The notes beneath the pieces are model-generated. The model made no database searches and had not been told where the DNA came from. It saw only the letters and a list, made by a program, of their open reading frames with translations. 7,787 nt of DNA, from NCBI GenBank assembly GCA_964345215.1, contig CAYFQH010000068.1, forward strand, positions 1 to 7,787, in the 5' to 3' direction. The position numbers and the translations under genes are program-made. Below are positions 1 through 5,990 of this stretch, one piece after another; the stretch's first letter is position 1, and every line of letters begins with the position of its first letter. The DNA is from CAYFQH01 sp964345215. Lineage in GTDB: Bacteria; Bacillota; Clostridia; Christensenellales; Aristaeellaceae.

Positions 1-135
1 CTAAAAATGTTCAGTTTGGAAGATGGCCGCAAACAGCTGGCAATCTATCAAAAAAAGAGTAACCACCACATTAAGACTTGTTTAAACCTGCGATCCCCTA
101 ATGACGTTCTAGCTGATTATTTGGCTATTATGTAA
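1..135 (+). CDS. C-terminal end of a probable DDE transposase (partial at the window edge)
   Basis: An open frame runs from the first base to a TAA at 133-135 and gives 44 residues, so only the tail of the protein is present. The last part reads NHHIKTCLNLRSPNDVLADY. This lines up with the C-terminal pattern of IS30-like and related integrase-core transposases, roughly N-x-R-P-R-K-x-L-x-x-x-T/S-P-N-E-V. The catalytic core would lie to the left of the window and cannot be checked. Just downstream are a 9-bp hairpin and a nested inverted repeat, which would suit the non-coding end of an insertion sequence. The frame has no stop for 132 bases, which alone is weak evidence of coding. The family assignment is inference from about 17 residues, and another protein type is possible. 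Confidence 0.4.
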   Translation, partial: LKMFSLEDGRKQLAIYQKKSNHHIKTCLNLRSPNDVLADYLAIM

Positions 136-140
136 GTATG

Positions 141-167
141 CCCTTGTGGACAGGTCTGCCACAAGGG
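141..167. repeat. 9-bp perfect hairpin just after the partial transposase-like frame
   Basis: The arms CCCTTGTGG (141-149) and CCACAAGGG (159-167) are perfect reverse complements around a 9-nt spacer. The hairpin starts 6 bases after the stop codon of the partial frame. No T-run follows on either strand, so an intrinsic terminator is unlikely. It may be part of the end of a mobile element or a transcript-stabilising hairpin. Confidence 0.5.
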
Positions 168-192
168 ACCGTTCCAGTATACCTTCATCGCC

Positions 193-246
193 TTTGTCAA
201 GGACGGTTGTATTTCCTGCGGAAATCTCCACCTTTCCCTTGACAAA
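193..246. repeat. Nested inverted repeat (10-bp outer stem, 6-bp inner stem)
   Basis: The outer arms TTTGTCAAGG (193-202) and CCTTGACAAA (237-246) are perfect reverse complements 34 bases apart. Between them the inner arms ATTTCC (211-216) and GGAAAT (220-225) close on a TGC loop. A run of seven T lies at 257-263, ten bases past the outer stem, which is too far for a standard terminator. Together with 141-167 this is a compact secondary-structure block between the transposase-like tail and the next promoter. It may be the end of an insertion sequence or a small repeat element. A further 5-bp hairpin, CCCGT/ACGGG, lies at 292-304. Confidence 0.5.
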
Positions 247-318
247 CAATCATTCCTTTTTTTCTCCCTTTTACGTCACCTATGTTTGACGCCCGTACAA
301 CGGGGCAGGAAGGACTTC

Positions 319-347
319 TTGACAATCAACCCGGAATACAGGATAAT
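319..347 (+). promoter_or_regulatory. Sigma-A promoter of the DUF512-der-plsY operon
   Basis: A consensus -35 TTGACA (319-324) is followed after exactly 17 bases by GATAAT (342-347), one base from the -10 consensus. Transcription should begin near 354. No promoter of similar quality is seen between the next three genes, so this one probably drives all of them. No operator-like repeat overlaps it. Confidence 0.8.
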
Positions 348-388
348 TAATCGAGATCTTCAAAAGGAATTTGAGGTCTTTAGAAGGT

Positions 389-393
389 AGGAG
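389..393 (+). promoter_or_regulatory. Ribosome binding site that fixes the TTG start at 401
   Basis: AGGAG at 389-393 lies 7 bases before the in-frame TTG at 401. The earlier in-frame TTG at 371 has only AAGGA ending two bases before it, which is too close, and the ATG at 416 is 22 bases from AGGAG. The start at 401 also puts the PDZ-like segment right at the N-terminus, as is usual for this family. Confidence 0.75.
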
Positions 394-400
394 AAAAGAT

Positions 401-1729
401 TTGGCCCATACAATTATGGTAGTAGCACCCAATAGCCTTGCCGCCCAAGGGGGAATAGCAAAAGGAGATCGGCTGCTTCAAATTAACGGTGAAGAGGTCA
501 TTGATCAAATTGATTACCAGGCCCTGTCTACCCAGGCCCGGCTGGAACTTTTAATTGAAAAGGCAGACGGCAGGCAAGAGCGCATCCAAATCATTAAAGA
601 TGAGTACGAGCCCTTGGGCCTTCAAATTGAAGATACCTTGATGAGCAAACCAAGGCAATGTGCAAACAACTGTATATTTTGTTTTATTGACCAAATGCCC
701 CCCAATTTAAGAGGAAGCCTGTACGTCAAGGATGATGACTGGCGCCTTTCACTGATGATGGGGAATTACGTTACCTTAACCAATGTTTCGCAAAAAGAAC
801 TGGACAGGATCATTGCCCGCAAGGCCAGCCCTTTGTATATTTCGATACACGCAACCGATGGTGACATCCGAAAAGAGATGATGAGAAATCAGCAGGCTGA
901 TCAAATTATGCCAAGGCTTCAAAAATTGACCGAGGCAGGTATTCGTTTCCATGCCCAAATTGTGCTGTGCCCTGGGGTAAATGACGGCAAGGTTCTTGAA
1001 AATACCTTAAAGGACCTATTGTCCTTCTATCCGGCGGCCCAGTCTGCCGCCCTGGTGCCCGTTGGCCTAACTGCCTTTCGGGAAGGATTATACGCCATTA
1101 AACCTTACAACAGACAAATGGCGGCAGCTTTAATTAATCAGGTAGAGCCCATACAGCAAAAGCTTCTTGATGAAATTGGCACCCGCTTTGTATTTGTGGC
1201 AGACGAGTTTTTCTCTTTGGCGGCAAAAGACATGCCAGGTGTAGGCTACTACGAAGACTTTGGGCAAATTGAAAATGGCGTAGGCCTAGTTCGGATGTTT
1301 ATGGATCAGCTGGAGTTTTTAGCCCAGGAAGGGCCTTTGGAAGATGTGAAGGATTATACCCGGGTGAAGGATGTTGTGATTCCCTGCGGCACCTCCATTG
1401 CCCCTTATTTTAAGCAACTGGTTCAAATATACGGAGCGCCAGGGGTAAATGTGCAAATTTTGCCCGTTATCAACCATTTTTTTGGGCCGACCATTACGGT
1501 TACCGGGCTGATTACCGGAGGCGATTTGCTTAACCAGCTGAAGTGCAGCCAAGAGGAGGCGGTGTGCATTTGCAGGAATATGCTCCGGGCTGAGGGGGAT
1601 TTGTTTTTAGATGGCATGGGCCTGGACGAAATACGAAAGAAACTCTCGCCTAAGAAGGTATACGTGGTAGAAAACGACGGCGAGGCTTTTTACAAGCTTT
1701 TACAAGGCTATGTAAAAAGTGAATTGTAG
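401..1729 (+). CDS. DUF512 family protein: PDZ-like N-terminus plus radical-SAM-like Fe-S domain
   Basis: The product is 442 residues from the TTG at 401 and has no firmly assigned function. Residues about 3-50 form a PDZ-like segment (PNSLAAQGGIAKGDRLLQIN), resembling the substrate-binding fold of exported proteases, but there is no signal peptide, so it should be cytoplasmic. Cys87, Cys91 and Cys94 form C-x3-C-x2-C (CANNCIFCF), the spacing that binds the [4Fe-4S] cluster in radical SAM enzymes. The region after it (YISIHATDGDIRKEMM) fits a TIM-barrel radical SAM core. The C-terminal half, about 230-430, is the DUF512 part, with motifs such as ADEFF and GYYEDFGQIENGVG. Length matches the family. 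From family knowledge, such genes are widespread in Bacillota and Cyanobacteria and often sit before der. The stop at 1727-1729 overlaps the ribosome binding site of der, which suggests translational coupling. Confidence 0.88.
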   Translation: MAHTIMVVAPNSLAAQGGIAKGDRLLQINGEEVIDQIDYQALSTQARLELLIEKADGRQERIQIIKDEYEPLGLQIEDTLMSKPRQCANNCIFCFIDQMPPNLRGSLYVKDDDWRLSLMMGNYVTLTNVSQKELDRIIARKASPLYISIHATDGDIRKEMMRNQQADQIMPRLQKLTEAGIRFHAQIVLCPGVNDGKVLENTLKDLLSFYPAAQSAALVPVGLTAFREGLYAIKPYNRQMAAALINQVEPIQQKLLDEIGTRFVFVADEFFSLAAKDMPGVGYYEDFGQIENGVGLVRMFMDQLEFLAQEGPLEDVKDYTRVKDVVIPCGTSIAPYFKQLVQIYGAPGVNVQILPVINHFFGPTITVTGLITGGDLLNQLKCSQEEAVCICRNMLRAEGDLFLDGMGLDEIRKKLSPKKVYVVENDGEAFYKLLQGYVKSEL

Positions 1730-1739
1730 GAGGAATAAA

Positions 1740-3074
1740 ATGGGAAGACCCTTGGTAGCAATTGTAGGCAGGCCCAATGTAGGCAAATCTACCTTTTTTA
1801 ATAAAATGTCGGGCAGGCGTATTTCTATTGTGGAAGACATCCCCGGCGTGACTCGGGATAGAATTTATGCAGATGTAGAATGGACAGGCCGCTATTTTAC
1901 TTTAATTGACACCGGCGGTATTGACTTAAAAAGCGACGATGTATTTTTGCAGCAAATGCGAAAGCAAGCTGAAATTGCAATGGATACGGCTCACGTCATC
2001 TGTTTTTTTGTTGACGGGAGGGAAGGGATGACGGCAGACGATGTTGAAGTGGCTAACATGCTGCGCAAAACGAAGAAACCCTTGCTCCTTGTGGTAAACA
2101 AGGTTGACTATGCCGGGGTGGAGGACAACTTATACGAGTTTTATAATTTGGGCCTTGGGGACCCCATTGGTATTTCCAGTACAAATATGCTGGGCTTTGG
2201 TGAACTGCTGGATCAGATTGTAGCCAAGTTGCCTCCCCAGGAAGAGCAGGAGGAGGATAATGGCACCCACACCATTCAACTTGCGGTAGTGGGACGGCCC
2301 AATGTAGGAAAATCTTCTTTGGTAAACCGGCTCTTGGGTACGGAAAGAGCCATGGTTTCAGACATCCCCGGCACCACCAGGGATGCCATTGACACCCTTT
2401 TTGAAGGGCTTAGCGGCAGCACTTACAATATTATTGATACTGCCGGCATGCGAAAGAAAAAAGCCATCGAAGACGCTTCTCTTGAGCGTTACAGTGTTTT
2501 ACGCAGTATTGCTGCCATTCAGCGCTGTGATGTGGCTCTGCTGGTCATAGATGCCCTGGAAGGGGTTACCGAGCAGGATACGAAAATTGCCGGAATGATT
2601 TTAGATGAAGGAAAGGGCGCTGTTGTGGTAATCAACAAATGGGATGCCCTTGAAAAGGATACCCACACCATGGAAAAATACCGTAAAGAGGTATTGGAAA
2701 ATTTAAAGTTTATGAGCTATGCACCGGTTATCTTCCTTTCGGCCCTTACAGGGCAGCGGGTGGGTACGGTGCTTGAAACAGTGGATCAAGTATGGGCTCA
2801 ATGCTCAAAGCGCATCCCTACAGGGGTTTTAAACGATGTTTTGGCCGATGCCCAAGGCAGTTTGCAGCCCCCGTCCACAGGAGGACGGCGGCTTAAAATA
2901 TATTACGTTACCCAGCAGAGTGTATGCCCGCCTACCTTTATCTTTTTTATTAACGATGAATCCCTCATGCACTTTGCCTATGAACGCTATTTAGAAAACC
3001 AGTTCCGCAAGGCCTTTGGCTTTGAAGGAACCCCCTTGCGGTTTTACTTAAGAGAAAAGAAAAAAGAGGATTAA
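1740..3074 (+). CDS. der: Ribosome-assembly GTPase Der (EngA)
   Basis: This is a 444-residue tandem-GTPase protein of normal family length. Der binds the 50S ribosomal subunit and is needed for its late assembly. The first G domain has GRPNVGKS at residues 10-17, then PGVTRD, DTGG and NKVD. The second has GRPNVGKS at 185-192, then PGTTRD, DTAG and NKWD. The C-terminal part is the KH-like domain (GGRRLKIYYVTQ, then a basic KKK tail). All nucleotide-binding motifs are intact. The ATG at 1740 is chosen because AGGAGG (1728-1733) lies 6 bases upstream; an in-frame GTG at 1719 inside the upstream gene lacks such a site. The 10-base gap to the DUF512 gene and 3-base gap to plsY indicate one transcript. 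The name is secure. Confidence 0.97.
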   Translation: MGRPLVAIVGRPNVGKSTFFNKMSGRRISIVEDIPGVTRDRIYADVEWTGRYFTLIDTGGIDLKSDDVFLQQMRKQAEIAMDTAHVICFFVDGREGMTADDVEVANMLRKTKKPLLLVVNKVDYAGVEDNLYEFYNLGLGDPIGISSTNMLGFGELLDQIVAKLPPQEEQEEDNGTHTIQLAVVGRPNVGKSSLVNRLLGTERAMVSDIPGTTRDAIDTLFEGLSGSTYNIIDTAGMRKKKAIEDASLERYSVLRSIAAIQRCDVALLVIDALEGVTEQDTKIAGMILDEGKGAVVVINKWDALEKDTHTMEKYRKEVLENLKFMSYAPVIFLSALTGQRVGTVLETVDQVWAQCSKRIPTGVLNDVLADAQGSLQPPSTGGRRLKIYYVTQQSVCPPTFIFFINDESLMHFAYERYLENQFRKAFGFEGTPLRFYLREKKKED

Positions 3075-3077
3075 CAG

Positions 3078-3689
3078 ATGATAGAAGCTTTGCTATCCCT
3101 TCTTGTGGCCATCATCGGCTATGCTTTGGGCTCTGTTTGCGTTGGGCTTATTTTGTCAAAGCAGTTTTGGAAAAAAGACGTACGGGATTATGGCAGTAAG
3201 AGTGCCGGGGCCACAAATGTGCTTCGCAATATGGGTTTTCGTTTTGGGCTTCTTACCTTTTTGGGGGATTTGCTAAAGGTGGCCATTGCCTGTTGGATTG
3301 GCCTTGCCATATTAGGCAGGCCCGGAGGGATGGTCGCCGGATTATTTGCAGTGTTGGGGCACAATTGGCCCATATACTATAAATTTCGCGGGGGAAAGGG
3401 TGTAGCTGGCTCTTTAGGAGCCATGCTGGTTCTCTTTCCCATTCCGGCCCTTATTGCCATGGGGGCAGCTCTTTTGGTAATTTTGGTTACCAAGTATGTT
3501 TCTTTGGGCAGCATGACCCTGCTTACGGTTTTTGCAGTTATTGTTTCAATACAAAACTGGGGCCAGTGGGGTGTTGTGTTATGGGCAGTGTTTTTAGCGG
3601 TTTTATGCATCTACCGGCACAAAGGAAACATTAAAAGGCTTAGGGAAGGCACGGAAAACAAACTGTCCTTCAGCAAAAAGAGTAAGTAG
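3078..3689 (+). CDS. plsY: Glycerol-3-phosphate acyltransferase PlsY
   Basis: This 203-residue membrane protein transfers an acyl group from acyl-phosphate (made by PlsX) to glycerol-3-phosphate, giving lysophosphatidic acid, the first step of phospholipid synthesis. The three conserved PlsY motifs are present: SKSAGATNVLR near residues 40-50, GHNWPIYYKFRGGKGVAGS near 95-113, and HKGNIKRLREGTENK near the C-terminus. The motifs are separated by hydrophobic segments consistent with the usual five membrane spans. Motif 1 has SKSAGATN where SGNPGATN is common, a mild variation. The ATG at 3078 follows the der stop by 3 bases, with GAGG at 3066-3069 inside the end of der. Many Clostridia have gpsA next; here a terminator follows instead. 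Confidence 0.96.
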   Translation: MIEALLSLLVAIIGYALGSVCVGLILSKQFWKKDVRDYGSKSAGATNVLRNMGFRFGLLTFLGDLLKVAIACWIGLAILGRPGGMVAGLFAVLGHNWPIYYKFRGGKGVAGSLGAMLVLFPIPALIAMGAALLVILVTKYVSLGSMTLLTVFAVIVSIQNWGQWGVVLWAVFLAVLCIYRHKGNIKRLREGTENKLSFSKKSK

Positions 3690-3713
3690 AAGCTGGTCTT
3701 ATTACGGCGTATT

Positions 3714-3764
3714 AAACACAAAACCAAAAAGCCTCTTGTAAAAAGGCTTTTTGGTTTTGTGTTT
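3714..3764 (+). terminator. Intrinsic terminator after plsY, probably active on both strands
   Basis: The arms 3714-3734 and 3744-3764 are perfect 21-bp reverse complements around a 9-nt loop. The core is AAAAAGCCT paired with AGGCTTTTT, giving an A-rich left arm and a T-rich right arm. A plus transcript therefore ends in a T-rich run (GGTTTTGTGTTTT). The mirror arrangement would also stop minus-strand transcripts. It begins 24 bases after the plsY stop. Confidence 0.88.
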
Positions 3765-3765
3765 T

Positions 3766-3787
3766 AGTATGGTCAATGTACCATACT
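3766..3787. repeat. 8-bp hairpin directly after the plsY terminator
   Basis: AGTATGGT (3766-3773) and ACCATACT (3780-3787) pair perfectly across a 6-nt loop, one base after the terminator stem. TTCTTCTGTT follows on the plus strand, so it could act as a weak back-up terminator. Confidence 0.5.
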
Positions 3788-3840
3788 TCTTCTGTTAAAA
3801 TAAAAGGGATGAAAAGAAGGTTCTGTTGAGTAAGTAAAGA

Positions 3841-3958
3841 GAGGAACCCTGAGGCTTTATAAAACAATGATGATCGTGACGTTTCCGGGACGCGGCTAAC
3901 CCATGGGTTAGAGGGAAATGAACAGCCTATAAATCGGCAGGGCCTTTCACGACAGCCT
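3841..3958 (+). ncRNA. Candidate structured RNA of unknown class between convergent genes
   Basis: This part of the 339-base gap has no convincing gene but much pairing potential. TCGTGA (3874-3879) can pair with TCACGA (3947-3952). Stacked directly inside, CGTTTCC (3880-3886) pairs with GGAAATG (3914-3920). Further in, the palindrome CTAACCCATGGGTTAG (3896-3911) forms a 6-bp stem with a CATG loop. In addition, CCCTGAGGCT (3847-3856) can pair with AGCCT (3924-3928) plus CAGGG (3938-3942), which would make a pseudoknot. AGGCT could instead pair with a second AGCCT at 3954-3958. One pair in the 7-bp stem is G-U only on the plus strand, which slightly favours that strand. I see no good promoter for it, and I do not recognise the class. 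Some 5-6-bp pairings are expected by chance. Confidence 0.3.
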
Positions 3959-3980
3959 GGCGAAGCTACACAATCAAGAA

Positions 3981-4017
3981 AGAAAAAACTGGGCCATGAT
4001 TTTGTCATGGCCCAGTT
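3981..4017 (-). terminator. Intrinsic terminator of the peptidoglycan-binding protein gene
   Basis: A 13-bp perfect stem (arms 3987-3999 and 4005-4017, loop 4000-4004) contains GGGCCATGA and its complement. Read on the minus strand it is followed by TTTTTTCTTTCTT (through 3976). It lies 12 bases beyond the stop codon of the minus-strand gene. On the plus strand GGGG follows the stem, so it is directional. Confidence 0.93.
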
Positions 4018-4028
4018 GGGGTGAAGGC

Positions 4029-5816
4029 TTAGTACTTCTCTACATAATCTTGACCGGTCAGCGCCTTCCATGCCTTGCGAAGGGCTTTTTGGTTGGTTAC
4101 ACCGTAGTTGGGGTCGTTCTTTTCTGTTTCGCTCATATCCCTTAGGAAGTGGACACACAAGTGACCTTTAAAGTCATTGTCTTTAATGCTGCCGTTTAAG
4201 TGGGGGGTATTGTGCATGGTGGCCAAGGTCCATTTGCCGTTAGGCAGTTTTACCTTTACGGCAATCGGATCCCAGCTGGTTTTTCCAAAAGCTTTGTTCA
4301 TGGCGGCCGTATCGCTGGCTGTTAAGGGCTCACTGTCGGCATGGCGGCCTAGGGAGTAAAATTTCATGTTCCAGCCCATACCGCTTTTATCGTGATACAC
4401 ATAGTAAGTTTGACCGCTGCGGATGCTAGGTTTTACATCGTTATACCAGTGGAGCAGCTGAACCGCGCCTGAACTGGGGCCGGAACCCGAGGAACCGGAG
4501 CCGGAGGAATTTTCTTTGGCACTGGAGCTAAAAAGCTTAGAAAAACTGTTTTTGCCGATTAAGCCGTCGGCAGATAAACCGTTTCGCTTTTGGAAGGCCT
4601 TTGCTGCCGCAATGGTATTATCATCATATGTACCCGAGGCGGAACTTAAATAGTTTAAAATGACCAGCCTTTTTTGAACGGCTGTTACATCATTGCCCGT
4701 ATAGCCCTTGCGCAGGGTTCGGGTGAAGGTAGTGCCGTCGCCACCGGAAGAACCGGAGCCGGAGCCGCTGGAACCGCTGGAAAGGGAAAAGAGTTTGGTA
4801 AGGGTGTTGTTGCCTGCAATGCCATCGGCGGTTAGCCTATTAGCCCGCTGAAAGCTTTTAACCGCATTCCTGGTTCCGTTGCCATACTTGCCGTCGGCGC
4901 CGTTTGTATTATAGCCTAATTTGTTTAAAGCTTGCTGCATTTCTTTTACAGCCGAGCCGCTGTCGCCAAAGCGCAGAGTGCCTGTAGTAGTAGAGCCGCT
5001 GCCTCCGGAGGAACTGCCGTTTGCGGTGCTGTTGCCGCTATATAGCCGGGCTAAGGTGGAACTGCCGGCAATGCCGTCGATTTTAAGGTTGTTTTTTTGC
5101 TGAAAAAGGCGTACGGCTCTTTGGGTACCCTTGCCATATTTACCTTCGGTTCCGTTGGTATCATAACCGAGGGCCGTTAAGGCTTGCTGCATTTTTGTTA
5201 CTTCGGCGCCCATATCGCCAAAGCGAAGGGTGCCGGAAGAGGAGGAGCCGCCCGACGGACCAGAGCTTGACGGGCTGCCGGGGCCTATAGCGCTGCCGCT
5301 ATAGAGTAGATTCAGGGTATTGCTTCCAGCAACACCGTCGGCTTTCAAGTTGTTTTTACGCTGAAAAGCCTTTACCGCTCTCAAGGTAGAAGGGCCATAT
5401 TTCCCGTCGACAGATGAAATATCGTAGCCCAAGTCTTTTAGCTTTTGCTGCAATTTGCTTACTTCTTGACCTATGGCTCCTTCTCGCAGGGCCGACGATG
5501 AAGAGGAAGAAGAGGCTTTTTTATATAGGGCCGTCAAGGTGGTATTCCCTGCAATGCCGTCATCCTTCAGCCGTTCGCTCCGCTGAAAAGCGGTTACCGC
5601 CAAAATGGTGCCGCTGCCATATTTTCCGTCGATACCGTTGGTATCAAAGCCAATGTCTGTAAGGGCTTGCTGCATTTGTTTCACTGCGTCATTCTTGTCG
5701 CCGGGACGCAAGGTTTCATAAGCTGCATATACAGAAGCCATAGGGAAAAGCATCAGTGCAAGCATCAAAGAGCAAAGTGAAAAAAAATATTTTCTTGCTT
5801 TGGAAAATGTCAACAT
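4029..5816 (-). CDS. Secreted protein with five peptidoglycan-binding modules and a C-terminal His/Cys domain
   Basis: The product is 595 residues. Residues 1-31 are a signal peptide (basic start, hydrophobic LCSLMLALMLFPM, likely cut after VYA). Five PG_binding_1-type modules follow at about 33-101, 109-174, 196-261, 280-344 and 367-430. The pattern in each is LRxGxxGxxVxxxQxxLxxLGY, then DGKYGxxT, AVxxFQ and DGIAGxxTL. Module 5 is the most diverged. Ser/Gly linkers join them. Residues 451-595 form a separate domain with HADSEP (His492), HNTPH (His535, His539) and GHLCVHF (His552, Cys554, His556). I recall related domains in other Bacillota cell-wall proteins, but no established activity; it may be a wall enzyme. 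The start at 5816 has AGGAGG (5824-5829) 7 bases away. The upstream in-frame ATG at 5858 lies before the promoter -10, so it cannot be used from that promoter. Confidence 0.9.
   Translation of the reverse strand: MLTFSKARKYFFSLCSLMLALMLFPMASVYAAYETLRPGDKNDAVKQMQQALTDIGFDTNGIDGKYGSGTILAVTAFQRSERLKDDGIAGNTTLTALYKKASSSSSSSALREGAIGQEVSKLQQKLKDLGYDISSVDGKYGPSTLRAVKAFQRKNNLKADGVAGSNTLNLLYSGSAIGPGSPSSSGPSGGSSSSGTLRFGDMGAEVTKMQQALTALGYDTNGTEGKYGKGTQRAVRLFQQKNNLKIDGIAGSSTLARLYSGNSTANGSSSGGSGSTTTGTLRFGDSGSAVKEMQQALNKLGYNTNGADGKYGNGTRNAVKSFQRANRLTADGIAGNNTLTKLFSLSSGSSGSGSGSSGGDGTTFTRTLRKGYTGNDVTAVQKRLVILNYLSSASGTYDDNTIAAAKAFQKRNGLSADGLIGKNSFSKLFSSSAKENSSGSGSSGSGPSSGAVQLLHWYNDVKPSIRSGQTYYVYHDKSGMGWNMKFYSLGRHADSEPLTASDTAAMNKAFGKTSWDPIAVKVKLPNGKWTLATMHNTPHLNGSIKDNDFKGHLCVHFLRDMSETEKNDPNYGVTNQKALRKAWKALTGQDYVEKY
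4527..5720 (-). repeat. Tandem array of five coding modules, period about 84-87 codons
   Basis: Modules 2 to 5 begin at residues 109, 196, 280 and 367, a spacing of 84-87 codons; module 1 is at 33. Modules 3 and 4 are the most alike (both open TLRFGD). The Ser/Gly linkers are simple-sequence DNA. The array could change copy number by recombination, but module DNA identity was not measured. Confidence 0.8.
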
Positions 5817-5843
5817 ACTAAGTCCTCCTTCACATTCGGTACG

Positions 5844-5872
5844 AGTATAGCATTTCATAACAATTTTGTAAA
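5844..5872 (-). promoter_or_regulatory. Extended -10 promoter of the peptidoglycan-binding protein gene
   Basis: Read on the minus strand, TTTACA (5872-5867) and TATACT (5849-5844) are 17 bases apart, with TGC directly before the -10 (extended -10). The start point should be near 5837, about 20 bases before the ATG. The -35 lies inside the inverted repeat at 5858-5893. Confidence 0.8.
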
Positions 5873-5893
5873 CTATAAATTACAAAATTGTTA
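5858..5893. promoter_or_regulatory. Probable operator: perfect 14-bp inverted repeat over the -35 of the minus promoter
   Basis: TAACAATTTTGTAA (5858-5871) and TTACAAAATTGTTA (5880-5893) are perfect reverse complements with an 8-base AT spacer. Each arm is itself an imperfect palindrome (ACAA-TTGT pattern), so two regulator dimers could sit side by side. The left arm covers the spacer and most of the -35 of the minus promoter. The right end is 27 bases before the -35 of the divergent lipase promoter. Binding should repress the minus gene and might also affect the lipase gene. The regulator is not encoded in this window. No T-run follows, so a terminator is unlikely. Confidence 0.65.
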
Positions 5894-5920
5894 CAATAAA
5901 ACCGCTTCCAAGCATTTTCA

Positions 5921-5949
5921 TTGTATCTCTATAAGGAGAATGATATAAT
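5921..5949 (+). promoter_or_regulatory. Extended -10 promoter of the lipase-like gene
   Basis: TTGTAT (5921-5926) lies 17 bases before a perfect TATAAT (5944-5949), and TGA precedes the -10 (extended -10). The predicted start near 5956 leaves a leader of about 35 bases before the ATG at 5991. Confidence 0.8.
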
Positions 5950-5990
5950 AAAAAGGCCTTCAGACAAGACATATAATGAGGAAAAGAAAA

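Noticed and set aside
239..267. Second promoter from the TTGACA at 239-244
   Set aside because: The position 17 bases downstream (TTCTCC) is not a -10 element; the TTGACA is explained as an arm of the inverted repeat.
3868..3900. Ten-codon ATG frame inside the RNA candidate
   Set aside because: No ribosome binding site and too short to be distinguished from chance.
3841..3958. Known RNA classes (SAM, TPP, FMN, cobalamin, c-di-GMP, ydaO, glmS, SRP, RNase P, tmRNA)
   Set aside because: None of their conserved core strings could be found on either strand by eye.
3712..4158. 148-codon open frame on the minus strand across the convergent gap
   Set aside because: It overlaps the end of the peptidoglycan-binding protein gene in another frame, runs through both terminators, lacks a suitable ribosome binding site and reads as low-quality protein.
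4029..4464. Classical L,D-transpeptidase (YkuD) assignment for the C-terminal domain
   Set aside because: The His-x-n-[S/T]HGC-type signature is not present; GHLCVHF differs, so only an unknown domain is claimed.
4527..5720. Regularly spaced repeats suggesting a CRISPR array
   Set aside because: The period is about 255 bases and the repeats are in-frame protein modules.
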